This document shows, piece after piece, positions 1 to 7,365 of a stretch of 64,000 nucleotides of DNA; the first letter of the stretch is position 1; each line of letters begins with the position of its first letter. This stretch comes from Alistipes sp. (lineage in GTDB: Bacteria; Bacteroidota; Bacteroidia; Bacteroidales; Rikenellaceae): the NCBI GenBank assembly GCA_017646625.1, contig JAGCMF010000008.1, positions 1 through 64,000 on the forward strand, given 5' to 3'. A program made the position numbers and the translations under genes. Under the pieces are notes generated by a model. That model did not search any database. It saw nothing but the letters and a program-made list of their open reading frames with translations, and was not told where the DNA came from.

Positions 1-2
1 CC

Positions 3-326
3 GGCTTGGCATTGGGCGGCAATAAGGCACGAGTAATGATGAAAGTGCAACTGCCCGCCGCCTTTGGTGGTATCTTTACGGGCGTGTTACTTGCCATTTC
101 TCGAGTGATTGGCGAGACTGCACCGCTGATGTTTACAGCGCTTGGTTGCTCGCTTATACGCTTCTCTATCGACAAGCCTATTTCGGCAGTACCATTGCTT
201 ATATGGGAGTTCTTCAACGACCCCAACCTACAAGAGCTTATTTGGGGAGCATCGCTCTTCCTCCTGTTATTCGTTCTCACATTGAATCTTACAGCTAAAT
301 ATCTTGCAAAGAAATGGAATCAGTAA
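3..326 (+). CDS. pstA: Phosphate ABC transporter permease PstA, C-terminal part
   Basis: The reading frame is open to the left window edge, so only the last 107 residues are visible. PstA is one of two inner-membrane permeases of the high-affinity phosphate importer. The visible part holds the ABC-permease loop that contacts the ATPase (LPAAFGGIFTGVLLAISRVI, about residues 16-35 of the fragment), then GETAPL, a hydrophobic segment and a last membrane helix near the C-terminus (ASLFLLLFVLTLNL). The stop overlaps the start of pstB by 13 nt, which indicates translational coupling. No alternative function fits this motif with an adjacent PstB. Confidence 0.9.
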   Translation, partial: GLALGGNKARVMMKVQLPAAFGGIFTGVLLAISRVIGETAPLMFTALGCSLIRFSIDKPISAVPLLIWEFFNDPNLQELIWGASLFLLLFVLTLNLTAKYLAKKWNQ

Positions 327-1081
327 AACCTATATTGGAGTTTAAGAAGACTTGCGTATCATATACCAAGCAAACTATGGCTGTGAAATATGTATCAGCA
401 GCCATTGAACGCAACACTATCACGGCGATTATGGGACCTTCGGGCTGTGGTAAATCGACACTTCTGCGTGCCGTAAACCTTATGCACAACCTCTATCCCA
501 ACATCCGTGTCGATGGCGAAATCCTGCTCAATGGCGAGAATATCCTTGCGATGGAGCCTATCGATGTGCGTCGCCGTGTGGGTATGGTCTTCCAGCGCCC
601 TGCACCATTCCCAACAATGAGCATCTACGACAATGTTCTGTCGGGTTTTGCATTGAACGGTATCAAGCTCTCCAAAGCAGAGAAAGATGCAACCGTGGAA
701 CGTTGCTTGCGTAGCGTTGCCCTGTGGGATGAGGTGAAGGATGTACTGAACAAAAAGGGAACATTCCTCTCGGGTGGTCAGCAGCAGCGTCTGTGTATCG
801 CCCGTGCCTTGGCAATGAAGCCCGATGTTCTTCTGATGGATGAGCCGACATCTGCACTCGACCCCATTGCGACAAAGCATATCGAGGAGCTGCTATTGGA
901 GTTGCAGAAGGAGGTTACAATCCTTATCGTGACGCACAATATGGGGCAGGCAAAACGAATATCTTCGAAGTCTATGTTTATGTACTTAGGCGAACTTGTC
1001 GAATATGGCGACACCGAAACGATGTTCACCAACCCCGCAGACGAACACACCAAAGCCTACCTTACTGGTAAGATGGGTTAA
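314..1081 (+). CDS. pstB: Phosphate ABC transporter ATP-binding protein PstB
   Basis: This 255-residue ATPase powers phosphate uptake through PstCA at the inner membrane. Visible motifs are Walker A GPSGCGKST (residues 41-49), Q-loop FQRP (93-96), signature LSGGQQQR (152-159), Walker B LLMDEP (174-179), and the switch histidine in LIVTHNM. RRVGMVFQRPAPFPTMSIYDNV is characteristic of PstB. The length is normal for the family. The gene overlaps pstA and is followed by a clear terminator, so phoU, often the next gene, is not in this operon at the 3' end. Confidence 0.95.
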   Translation: MESVKPILEFKKTCVSYTKQTMAVKYVSAAIERNTITAIMGPSGCGKSTLLRAVNLMHNLYPNIRVDGEILLNGENILAMEPIDVRRRVGMVFQRPAPFPTMSIYDNVLSGFALNGIKLSKAEKDATVERCLRSVALWDEVKDVLNKKGTFLSGGQQQRLCIARALAMKPDVLLMDEPTSALDPIATKHIEELLLELQKEVTILIVTHNMGQAKRISSKSMFMYLGELVEYGDTETMFTNPADEHTKAYLTGKMG

Positions 1082-1104
1082 TCGTTCCCATCCCCAAATA
1101 AACT

Positions 1105-1153
1105 ATCCCCAAAAGCTACTTCAATATTCGTAGTCTTTGGGGATTTTTGTTTT
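1105..1153 (+). terminator. Rho-independent terminator after pstB
   Basis: ATCCCCAAA (1105-1113) pairs with TTTGGGGAT (1136-1144). An inner GCTAC/GTAG pairing extends the stem, and TTTTTGTTTT follows. It lies 24 nt after the pstB stop. Confidence 0.85.
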
Positions 1154-1290
1154 AAGGATTGAGTCTATGTTGTTTTGTATCACCCGAGTCGCTATTTTGA
1201 TACCCTCTCGGTCTGGAGCCTGGTCAATTCAGATATTTTCAAATTATTTATATTGCAACTCTTTGTACGACCATCGCAAACATAAACAAC

Positions 1291-1324
1291 GAGACCGACC
1301 AAAAATTACTTTTTAGTCGGCCTC
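1291..1324 (-). terminator. Hairpin downstream of dfx, probable terminator
   Basis: GAGACCGAC (1291-1299) pairs with GTCGGCCTC (1316-1324) with one mismatch around an A/T-rich loop. It lies 30 nt beyond the dfx stop on the minus strand. The T-tract is poor, so termination is inferred from position. The rest of 1154-1353 shows no gene. Confidence 0.5.
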
Positions 1325-1353
1325 ATTTGCTTATGGTACAGGGTAAGGGGGCA

Positions 1354-1734
1354 TTATAGCTTTGTTACCCAGAGACCGTGGAGGTTGCAGTACTCGTAAA
1401 CAGCCACGGGCTTACTGTCACCAACATATATGACTGCCTCGGGCTTATCCTTAAGATCTACGCGTATGCCACCATCCAGAGTCTCCACGTATATGAACGA
1501 GATGTGGTGCTCCTCGAGCATGGGGTGTGCAACACTGCCAACCTCAACCTTGATGCGCTTATCGTCGAGCCATGTAACAACAGGAACATGCTTCTCTGTT
1601 GCTGCATCTACCGTGTTGGGTACAAGCTCCGTCATAGGCTTACCACAGCACACCACAGGGACCTTCGAGTCCACAATCTTCGTAATTACATTACCACATA
1701 TATCGCATTTATAGAATTTCGTTGTCATAGTCAT
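1354..1734 (-). CDS. dfx: Desulfoferrodoxin (superoxide reductase)
   Basis: This 126-residue protein reduces superoxide to hydrogen peroxide in the cytoplasm without making oxygen, a typical anaerobe defence. The N-terminal rubredoxin-like domain has iron ligands C10, C13, C29 and C30. The neelaredoxin domain has catalytic-iron ligands H49, H70, H76, C116 and H119, and the conserved E47-K48 pair. The complete four-cysteine centre makes it a two-iron desulfoferrodoxin rather than a one-iron neelaredoxin. Two in-frame ATGs start the gene two codons apart; the second (MTTKF) is the usual family start. It is transcribed divergently from the cytochrome bd operon. Confidence 0.95.
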   Translation of the reverse strand: MTMTTKFYKCDICGNVITKIVDSKVPVVCCGKPMTELVPNTVDAATEKHVPVVTWLDDKRIKVEVGSVAHPMLEEHHISFIYVETLDGGIRVDLKDKPEAVIYVGDSKPVAVYEYCNLHGLWVTKL

Positions 1735-1760
1735 TCAGTTTTATTGGTTTTATTCTGGTG

Positions 1761-1792
1761 CAAAGATAAAGCAAAATATTTTAATTGTCAAA
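1761..1792 (-). promoter_or_regulatory. Promoter of dfx
   Basis: On the minus strand TTTG (1792-1789) is followed after 20 nt by TATCTTTG (1768-1761), an exact match to the Bacteroidetes consensus, about 27 nt before the start codon. Confidence 0.75.
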
Positions 1793-1860
1793 TCGTTTGT
1801 TTTTATAGCCTTATTAGCAAAACTTATACCATACCCCACTACCACGATAGAGGACTCCGC

Positions 1861-1890
1861 AGATACCGTGCCACAGACCGTGGCATATCT
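1861..1890. promoter_or_regulatory. Palindrome between the dfx and cyd promoters
   Basis: TGCCAC (1869-1874), five bases, GTGGCA (1880-1885), flanked by AGATA and TATCT, form an imperfect 30-bp inverted repeat. It lies between two divergent promoters. No gene converges on it, so an operator is more likely than a terminator, although a short T-run follows on the plus strand. Confidence 0.4.
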
Positions 1891-1996
1891 TTTTCGAGCC
1901 GCCGGGCAACAAATATAACATATTAGGCATCAGCCTCATAATAGTATTAAATGGTTAAGATATCTCCTTTTTTATGCATATATTACCATAAAATTA

Positions 1997-2027
1997 TTTG
2001 TTTTTATGATTTATTTATGTATTTTTG
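1997..2027 (+). promoter_or_regulatory. Promoter of the cytochrome bd operon
   Basis: TTTG (1997-2000), 19 nt, TATTTTTG (2020-2027): a full match to the Bacteroidetes consensus. A purine-rich GAGGAGAT near 2033-2040 precedes the ATG at 2049. Confidence 0.75.
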
Positions 2028-2048
2028 TCATAGAGGAGATATTAGAGT

Positions 2049-2261
2049 ATGAGAAAGGCGATTGTTTCGATATGGAATTTCTACGTTGACGGATTCAGGG
2101 CTATGACCTGGGGGCGTCAGCTATGGCTCATAATACTACTAAAGGTAATAATACTATTTGTTGTGCTGCGTGGCTTCTTCTTCCGCCCCACGCTGGAGGG
2201 TAAGAGTGAGGAGCAGCGCATTGAGTACATAGGCAACCAACTAATCATCAACAAAAAATAA
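2049..2261 (+). CDS. Small membrane protein, DUF4492 family
   Basis: A 70-residue protein with one hydrophobic segment (about residues 25-44, LWLIILLKVIILFVVLRGFF), a basic N-terminal stretch and a polar C-terminus. From memory it matches DUF4492, a Bacteroidetes family found immediately upstream of cydA. It is the first gene of the operon, 20 nt before cydA. Its size and place recall the CydX/CydS small subunits of bd oxidases in other phyla, but no sequence similarity to those is visible; a role in oxidase assembly or stability is inference. Confidence 0.7.
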   Translation: MRKAIVSIWNFYVDGFRAMTWGRQLWLIILLKVIILFVVLRGFFFRPTLEGKSEEQRIEYIGNQLIINKK

Positions 2262-2281
2262 CCTAATAAAAGATTCTAACT

Positions 2282-3769
2282 ATGGTAGAGACAGCATTAG
2301 TCGACTGGTCGAGATTGCAATTTGCACTCACCGCAGGATACCATTGGCTCTTCGTGCCCCTGACACTCGGTCTGGCGGTGATAATGGCGACGATGGAGAC
2401 AATATATGTCGCTACGGGCGACGAGTTCTGGAAGAGAACAACAAAGTTCTGGATGAAGCTATTCGCCATAAACTTCGCGGTGGGAATAGCAACAGGCATA
2501 ATCCTGGAGTTTGAGTTCGGAACAAACTGGAGTAACTACTCGTGGTTTGTGGGCGACATATTTGGCGCACCACTCGCCATAGAGGGCATCTTCGCATTCT
2601 TTATCGAGGCGACATTCTTCGCCGTGATGTTCTTCGGCTGGGAGAGGGTGTCGAAGCGCTTTCACCTGGCATCTACATGGCTCACGGGAATAGGCGCAGC
2701 GCTATCTGCTGTGTGGATTCTCATCGCCAACTCGTGGATGCAACACCCTGTAGGCATGGAGTTTAACCCCGACACTGTGCGTCACGAGATGGTGGACTTC
2801 TGGGCACTTGTGCTCAACCCTGTGGCAATATCGAAGTTCTTCCACAGCGTATTCAGCGGCTGGATGACAGGCTCAATATTTGTCATCGGCATAAGCAGCT
2901 GGTATCTGCTCAAGGGCCGCGAGAGGCGTTTCGCGCTGGCGAGCATACGTGTAGCGGCGATAGTAGGCATCATAGGCACCATCGCCGTGATGTTCAGCGG
3001 CGACAGCTCGGGAATACACGCTGCAAAGTACCAGCCCATGAAGCTCGCAGCAGCCGAGGGCCTGGAGGATGGTGGCACACGTGCTCCCTTCTCTATAGTC
3101 CCTGGCGTGGAGATACCAGGCATGCTCTCGGCACTCGCAACACACGACATTGACGGATATGTGCCAGGCATAAACGACATCCTGGATGGCTACACAACAC
3201 CCGACGGCGAGTACCACCCCTCTGCCGAGGAGAAGATGGCACGCGGCAAGCTCGCCCTCGAGGCATTCAGCGACTACCGCGAGCTTAAGGATAGTGACCC
3301 CGCTGCCGCTGCCGAGGCACGCGCAACACTCGACCAGAACATCGAGTACTTCGGATATGGATACATAGAGTCGAGGGATGAGCTGGTGCCTCCCGTACCA
3401 CTTATATATTGGGCTTTCCGCGTGATGGTGGGCCTTGGTGGCTTCCTCCTCATGCTCATGTTCTTCGTGCTATGGGCAGAACGTAGGCGCCGCATTGAGA
3501 ATATGCGCTGGCTGCTATGGGTGGCACTGCTATCAATACCTTTAGTATACATCGCCGGTCAGGCGGGATGGATTGTTGCGGAGGTGGGTCGTCAGCCCTG
3601 GACAATTGAGGGACTACTGCCAGTCAAGGCTGCCGTATCAAGCGTAAGCGTGGCTGCCGTGAAGACCACATTCTGGCTCTTCGTTGCCATATTCACACTA
3701 TTCCTCGCAATAGAGATACGCATACTCTTCAAGGCCATAAAGCATGGCCCTAATGTAGATAACGACTAA
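2282..3769 (+). CDS. cydA: Cytochrome bd ubiquinol/menaquinol oxidase subunit I
   Basis: CydA carries the three hemes and the quinol site of cytochrome bd, which reduces oxygen to water at very low oxygen tension in the inner membrane. The 495-residue sequence has the N-terminal heme ligand region (RLQFALTAGYHWLFVPLTLG, H21), the FHSVFSGWMTGS segment with a second heme histidine, and the diagnostic GRQPW motif in the C-terminal part. Multiple membrane helices are evident. The region between helices holding EYHPSAEEKMARGK is the soluble Q-loop. cydB begins 4 nt after the stop. Confidence 0.96.
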   Translation: MVETALVDWSRLQFALTAGYHWLFVPLTLGLAVIMATMETIYVATGDEFWKRTTKFWMKLFAINFAVGIATGIILEFEFGTNWSNYSWFVGDIFGAPLAIEGIFAFFIEATFFAVMFFGWERVSKRFHLASTWLTGIGAALSAVWILIANSWMQHPVGMEFNPDTVRHEMVDFWALVLNPVAISKFFHSVFSGWMTGSIFVIGISSWYLLKGRERRFALASIRVAAIVGIIGTIAVMFSGDSSGIHAAKYQPMKLAAAEGLEDGGTRAPFSIVPGVEIPGMLSALATHDIDGYVPGINDILDGYTTPDGEYHPSAEEKMARGKLALEAFSDYRELKDSDPAAAAEARATLDQNIEYFGYGYIESRDELVPPVPLIYWAFRVMVGLGGFLLMLMFFVLWAERRRRIENMRWLLWVALLSIPLVYIAGQAGWIVAEVGRQPWTIEGLLPVKAAVSSVSVAAVKTTFWLFVAIFTLFLAIEIRILFKAIKHGPNVDND

Positions 3770-3772
3770 AAC

Positions 3773-4924
3773 ATGGCGACTATGATAACATACGCATTTC
3801 TACAGAACTACTGGTGGTTTCTCATAGCACTACTCGGAGGACTCCTCGTCTTCCTACTCTTCGTGCAGGGTGGCAACGCCCTCATCTTCCTCGCAGGAAG
3901 AGATGAGGCAGAACGCCAGCTAATAGTGAACTCCACAGGCCGCAAGTGGGAGCTTACGTTCACCACCCTTGTGACATTCGGTGGCGCCTTCTTCGCCTCG
4001 TTCCCACTATTCTACAGCACAAGCTTCGGCGGCGCATACTGGGTGTGGGTGCTAATACTCATAACCTTCGTGCTACAGGCCGTGTCGTACGAGTTCCAGA
4101 GTAAGGCGGGTAACATCCTCGGCAAGCGCACATTCCGCATATTCCTAACCCTCAACGGATGCCTCGCACCACTGCTCATAGGCACCGCCGTGGGTACATT
4201 CTTCACAGGCTCGGCATTCATCGTAGACAAGGGTGCCGTGGGCGACATCGCAGCACCCGTGATAAGCCGCTGGGCAAACAACTGGCATGGCCTCGAGGCT
4301 GTGGCAAACCCCTTCAACGTCGAGTTCGGCGTCATGGTGCTGCTGCTGACAATATCGCTGGGCGCACTATACCTTATTAATAATATAGATGACGACAAGC
4401 TGGCGGCACAGCTACGCCGTAGCCTCTTGATAAGCTTCCCTCTCTTCCTCGTGGCCTTTGTTGCTGTCGTAGCACAGATAGTAACCATGGATGGCTTCGC
4501 GGTGGATGCCGCAGGCGAGGTATTCATGCAGGAGGGCAAATACCTCAATAACCTCGTCGAGATGCCCGCCGTGCTGACACTCTTTCTTGCTGGTGCCGTG
4601 CTCGTCGTCGTGGGCATCGCGGCAACACTCCTACGCAAGGGTTTCAGACGTGGCATATGGCTTGCGGGACCAGGTACGGTATTCGCAGTGATGGCACTCT
4701 TCATGGTCGTGGGCTACAACAACACCGCCTACTACCCCTCTACTGCCGACCTCGCATCGTCGCTGACACTCGCCAACAGCTCGTCGAGTGAGTTCACACT
4801 ACGCACGATGGCCGTGGTATCTCTCATGATACCCTTCGTGGTGGCATACATAGCCTACTTCTGGCGACAGATGGACCGTAAGTCGCTGACAAGCGAGGAG
4901 CTCGAGAAGGGCGAGAAGTACTAA
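3773..4924 (+). CDS. cydB: Cytochrome bd oxidase subunit II
   Basis: CydB is the second core subunit of the bd oxidase. The 383 residues form about nine hydrophobic segments and include the typical N-terminus (LQNYWWFLIALLGGLLVFLL) and the WANNWHGLEA stretch in the periplasmic loop. It is 4 nt downstream of cydA. The last visible residues are hydrophilic and lysine-rich. No CydX-like ORF follows; a terminator ends the operon. Confidence 0.95.
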   Translation: MATMITYAFLQNYWWFLIALLGGLLVFLLFVQGGNALIFLAGRDEAERQLIVNSTGRKWELTFTTLVTFGGAFFASFPLFYSTSFGGAYWVWVLILITFVLQAVSYEFQSKAGNILGKRTFRIFLTLNGCLAPLLIGTAVGTFFTGSAFIVDKGAVGDIAAPVISRWANNWHGLEAVANPFNVEFGVMVLLLTISLGALYLINNIDDDKLAAQLRRSLLISFPLFLVAFVAVVAQIVTMDGFAVDAAGEVFMQEGKYLNNLVEMPAVLTLFLAGAVLVVVGIAATLLRKGFRRGIWLAGPGTVFAVMALFMVVGYNNTAYYPSTADLASSLTLANSSSSEFTLRTMAVVSLMIPFVVAYIAYFWRQMDRKSLTSEELEKGEKY

Positions 4925-4943
4925 CATTAGATAGACAACAAAA

Positions 4944-4975
4944 GAGAGAGTGCCCAAAGGACACTCTCTCTATAT
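4944..4975 (+). terminator. Terminator after cydB
   Basis: GAGAGAGTG (4944-4952) pairs perfectly with CACTCTCTC (4962-4970) around a 9-nt loop, followed by TATATTT. Confidence 0.8.
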
Positions 4976-4979
4976 TTAA

Positions 4980-5101
4980 TGAAGTTGTATAACAAGAGCT
5001 AATTTTAGGCATCCGAAATTCGAGAAACCGCAGTTTACATGACGTAAATGAGGATTTCGAGAATGAGGATAACGCCAAAGGAGCCTTGTTATACAGCTTC
5101 A
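4980..5101. repeat. Structured repeat family 1, diverged copy
   Basis: About 122 bp bounded by near-perfect inverted ends (TGAAGTTGTATAACAAG and its complement with one mismatch). The core (CCGCAGTTTAC, 5 nt, GTAAATGAGGATTTC) matches the copies at 11461, 14592, 36662 and 48483, but the outer stem has a different sequence. It sits between the convergent genes cydB and pth and ends 6 nt from the pth stop. Confidence 0.8.
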
Positions 5102-5107
5102 CTAACC

Positions 5108-5671
5108 TTACTTTCCGTTATAGGAATTCATTGTTCTGTCTGCGCCTATCGATACAAACGACAGAATAGCATCGCCAAAGAGCTTGAGGCGTTCTGGCAT
5201 CAGCTTATTCTCCTCGTCGGTAAAGTTACCCAAGACATAGTCTACCTGGTGTCCACGGGGGAAGTCGCCACCAACGCCGAAGCGTATGCGAGAGTATTGG
5301 TTGTCGCCAAGCATCTCGGTGATGTTCTTAAGGCCGTTGTGACCACCATCGCTACCATTCTTACGCATACGGAAGGTACCGAAGGGGAGGGCTATGTCGT
5401 CAGATATGATGATGAGGTTCTCGCGAGGTATGCGCTCCTGGTCCATCCAATATCTCACGGCCTTACCCGAGAGGTTCATATATGTGGAGGGCTTGAGAAG
5501 CAATACCGTGCGACCACGGTGCTTGAGGGTCGCCATAGCGCCATAACGCACCGTCGTAAAAGAGATATTGGATGCCTCGGCCAAGGCATCCAACACTCTG
5601 AATCCTATGTTGTGGCGGGTAGCGGCGTACTCGGCACCGATGTTGCCCAACCCAACAACAAGATATTTCAT
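5108..5671 (-). CDS. pth: Peptidyl-tRNA hydrolase
   Basis: Pth cleaves peptidyl-tRNA released by stalled ribosomes and recycles the tRNA; it is essential in most bacteria. The 187 residues match the family length. Visible are VVGLGNIGAEYAATRHNIGF with the catalytic histidine, PSTYMNLSGKAV, and the DDIALPFG...GGHNGLKNI block with the catalytic aspartate and the tRNA-binding asparagine. It lies 27 nt downstream of rplY on the same strand, a pairing common in bacteria, so both probably share the rplY promoter. Confidence 0.96.
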   Translation of the reverse strand: MKYLVVGLGNIGAEYAATRHNIGFRVLDALAEASNISFTTVRYGAMATLKHRGRTVLLLKPSTYMNLSGKAVRYWMDQERIPRENLIIISDDIALPFGTFRMRKNGSDGGHNGLKNITEMLGDNQYSRIRFGVGGDFPRGHQVDYVLGNFTDEENKLMPERLKLFGDAILSFVSIGADRTMNSYNGK

Positions 5672-5698
5672 TCGCTATTCGTTTTATTCCATCAACTA

Positions 5699-6259
5699 CT
5701 ACTTCGCAGCGCGTGATGCACGTGTTACGCGTACGGCGCAAACAGCAGTTGTTGCAGGAGTTACGAATGTGAGGTTCTCACGCTGGAGGTCACCAACAAA
5801 GATTGTCTGACCTACCTGCAAAGGTGTAACGTCAACAACGATCTCATCTGGAATGAACTCTACGAGAGCCTTAACAGTGAGCTTACGAGCTGAAAGCTGG
5901 AGCTTACCACCGATCTTAACACCCTCTGCGTTACCTGTAAGACGTACAGGAACATTTACTGCTACTGGCTTACCCTCCTGAACACGGTAGAAGTCTACGT
6001 GGAGAATCTGCTCGCGTACTGGGTGGTACTGTACCTCACGCATAACGGCTGTCTCAATCTTACCGTCGATGTTGAGCTCAACGATGTATGAGTTAGGAGT
6101 GTAGATAAGCTGACCGAGCTCCTTTGCGTCGATAGTGAATGTAACCTCCTCGCCGCCACCGTAAACGATGCAAGGAACCTGACCCTCACGACGTGCTGCC
6201 TTTGCGTACTTCTTACCGTAGTTGTTACGTGCAGTACCGTTAATCTGAATTGTCTTCAT
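5699..6259 (-). CDS. rplY: 50S ribosomal protein L25, Ctc form
   Basis: L25 binds 5S rRNA in the large ribosomal subunit. The 186-residue product is the long two-domain (CTC) form: an N-terminal 5S-binding barrel (about residues 1-90, with the YHPVREQILHVDFYRV signature) and a C-terminal TL5-like domain. The ATG at 6259 (MKTIQINGTARN) was chosen because the upstream extension is lysine/asparagine-rich and not conserved. Isoleucine codons are ATT/ATC rather than the ATA favoured in most neighbouring genes, as expected of a highly expressed gene. Confidence 0.95.
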   Translation of the reverse strand: MKTIQINGTARNNYGKKYAKAARREGQVPCIVYGGGEEVTFTIDAKELGQLIYTPNSYIVELNIDGKIETAVMREVQYHPVREQILHVDFYRVQEGKPVAVNVPVRLTGNAEGVKIGGKLQLSARKLTVKALVEFIPDEIVVDVTPLQVGQTIFVGDLQRENLTFVTPATTAVCAVRVTRASRAAK

Positions 6260-6445
6260 CTTTTTTTGTAATTTATAATTTAACTTCAGCACCACTCAAT
6301 TGCGCCCATACGCCCCGCTAACAACCTATAAACCACCACCTTGAGTCTCTCACAACAGCGTCACCGCCACTCCTTGAACGACTCTTTGGGTAGCCTTAAG
6401 GCCCTCGTGCGACATATCTCGCAACCCCATAAGTGCCTGCTTGGG
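6260..6445 (-). other. Long structured leader of rplY
   Basis: From the inferred transcription start near 6444 to the rplY ATG there is a leader of about 185 nt without an ORF. In the minus-strand RNA sense it contains GAGTC...GACTC enclosing a GCG-GTGA-CGC tetraloop hairpin, and a CCCC...GGGG pairing at its 5' end. I do not recognise it as a named RNA family. Confidence 0.4.
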
Positions 6446-6449
6446 GCGA

Positions 6450-6480
6450 CAAAGATAGATAAAAAAATCTTTATACCAAA
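6450..6480 (-). promoter_or_regulatory. Promoter of rplY-pth
   Basis: On the minus strand TTTG (6480-6477), 19 nt, TATCTTTG (6457-6450): an exact consensus match just downstream of dapD. Confidence 0.7.
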
Positions 6481-6528
6481 TAGTTAGGGGTAATTTTTGC
6501 ATCACGCGCAGTGCACACACCCCACACT

Positions 6529-7353
6529 CTACGATATGGCGAAGTCGCGCAGAGCATCATTAAGCGACGTCTTCTTATCTGTAGACTCCTTGCGGTGGCC
6601 GATGATAAGAGCACACTGAACGCCATACTCGCCTGCGGGGAAGCGCTTGGTGTAGGTGCCAGAGACAACGACAGAACGTGGTGGCACATAGCCCTTATAC
6701 TCCACAGGCTCGCTGCCGGTGACGTCGATGATGTGTGTGGAGCCTGTGATGACGGTGTTGGAGCCGAGCACAGCCTCACGGCATACATGAGCACCCTCAA
6801 CGACGATGCTGCGTGAGCCGATGAAGCAGTTATCCTCGATGATGACGGGCGAGGCCTGCACAGGCTCGAGAACACCACCGATGCCCACACCACCACTCAA
6901 GTGCACATTCTTGCCTATCTGCGCACATGAACCCACGGTAGCCCACGTGTCGACCATAGTGCCACTATCTACATATGCACCGATGTTGACATATGATGGC
7001 ATGAGGATGGCACCAGGGGCTATATAGGCACCATAGCGGGCAACAGCGTGGGGCACAACCCTCACGCCAAGCTCCTCATAGCCGCGCTTAAGCTCCATCT
7101 TGTCGTACCACTCGAGCTCCCCAGCACGCATGGTGCGCATGGTCTGTATGGGGAAGTACATGATGATGGCCTTCTTAACCCACTCATTTACCTGCCACTC
7201 ACTCCTCTCCACGTCGAGAGGCTCGGCACAGCGCAACGTACCCTTATCCACAGCCTCAACAACACGGCGGATGGCCGCCTTAACCTCCTCCTTCTGCAGC
7301 AACGCACGGTCCTCCCATGCCTGCTCAACTATCTCTTTCTCAACACTAAACAT
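6529..7353 (-). CDS. dapD: Tetrahydrodipicolinate N-succinyltransferase
   Basis: DapD succinylates tetrahydrodipicolinate in the succinylase route to meso-diaminopimelate and lysine, feeding peptidoglycan synthesis. The 274-residue length is standard. The N-terminal helical part is followed by a left-handed beta-helix made of hexapeptide turns (about residues 100-220: GAYIAPGAILMPSYVNIGAY and onward), then the C-terminal strands with PPRSVVVSGTYTKRFPAGEY. It lies 12 nt downstream of dxs and is probably cotranscribed with it. Confidence 0.95.
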   Translation of the reverse strand: MFSVEKEIVEQAWEDRALLQKEEVKAAIRRVVEAVDKGTLRCAEPLDVERSEWQVNEWVKKAIIMYFPIQTMRTMRAGELEWYDKMELKRGYEELGVRVVPHAVARYGAYIAPGAILMPSYVNIGAYVDSGTMVDTWATVGSCAQIGKNVHLSGGVGIGGVLEPVQASPVIIEDNCFIGSRSIVVEGAHVCREAVLGSNTVITGSTHIIDVTGSEPVEYKGYVPPRSVVVSGTYTKRFPAGEYGVQCALIIGHRKESTDKKTSLNDALRDFAIS

Positions 7354-7365
7354 AACTATATTGCT

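Noticed and set aside
1869..1885. Palindrome near 1.87 kb considered as a terminator
   Set aside because: No gene runs toward it on either strand; it lies between divergent promoters, so an operator is the better reading.
5048..5716. Long plus-strand frame opposite pth
   Set aside because: It is antisense to the full set of peptidyl-tRNA hydrolase motifs and has no promoter or recognisable domain.
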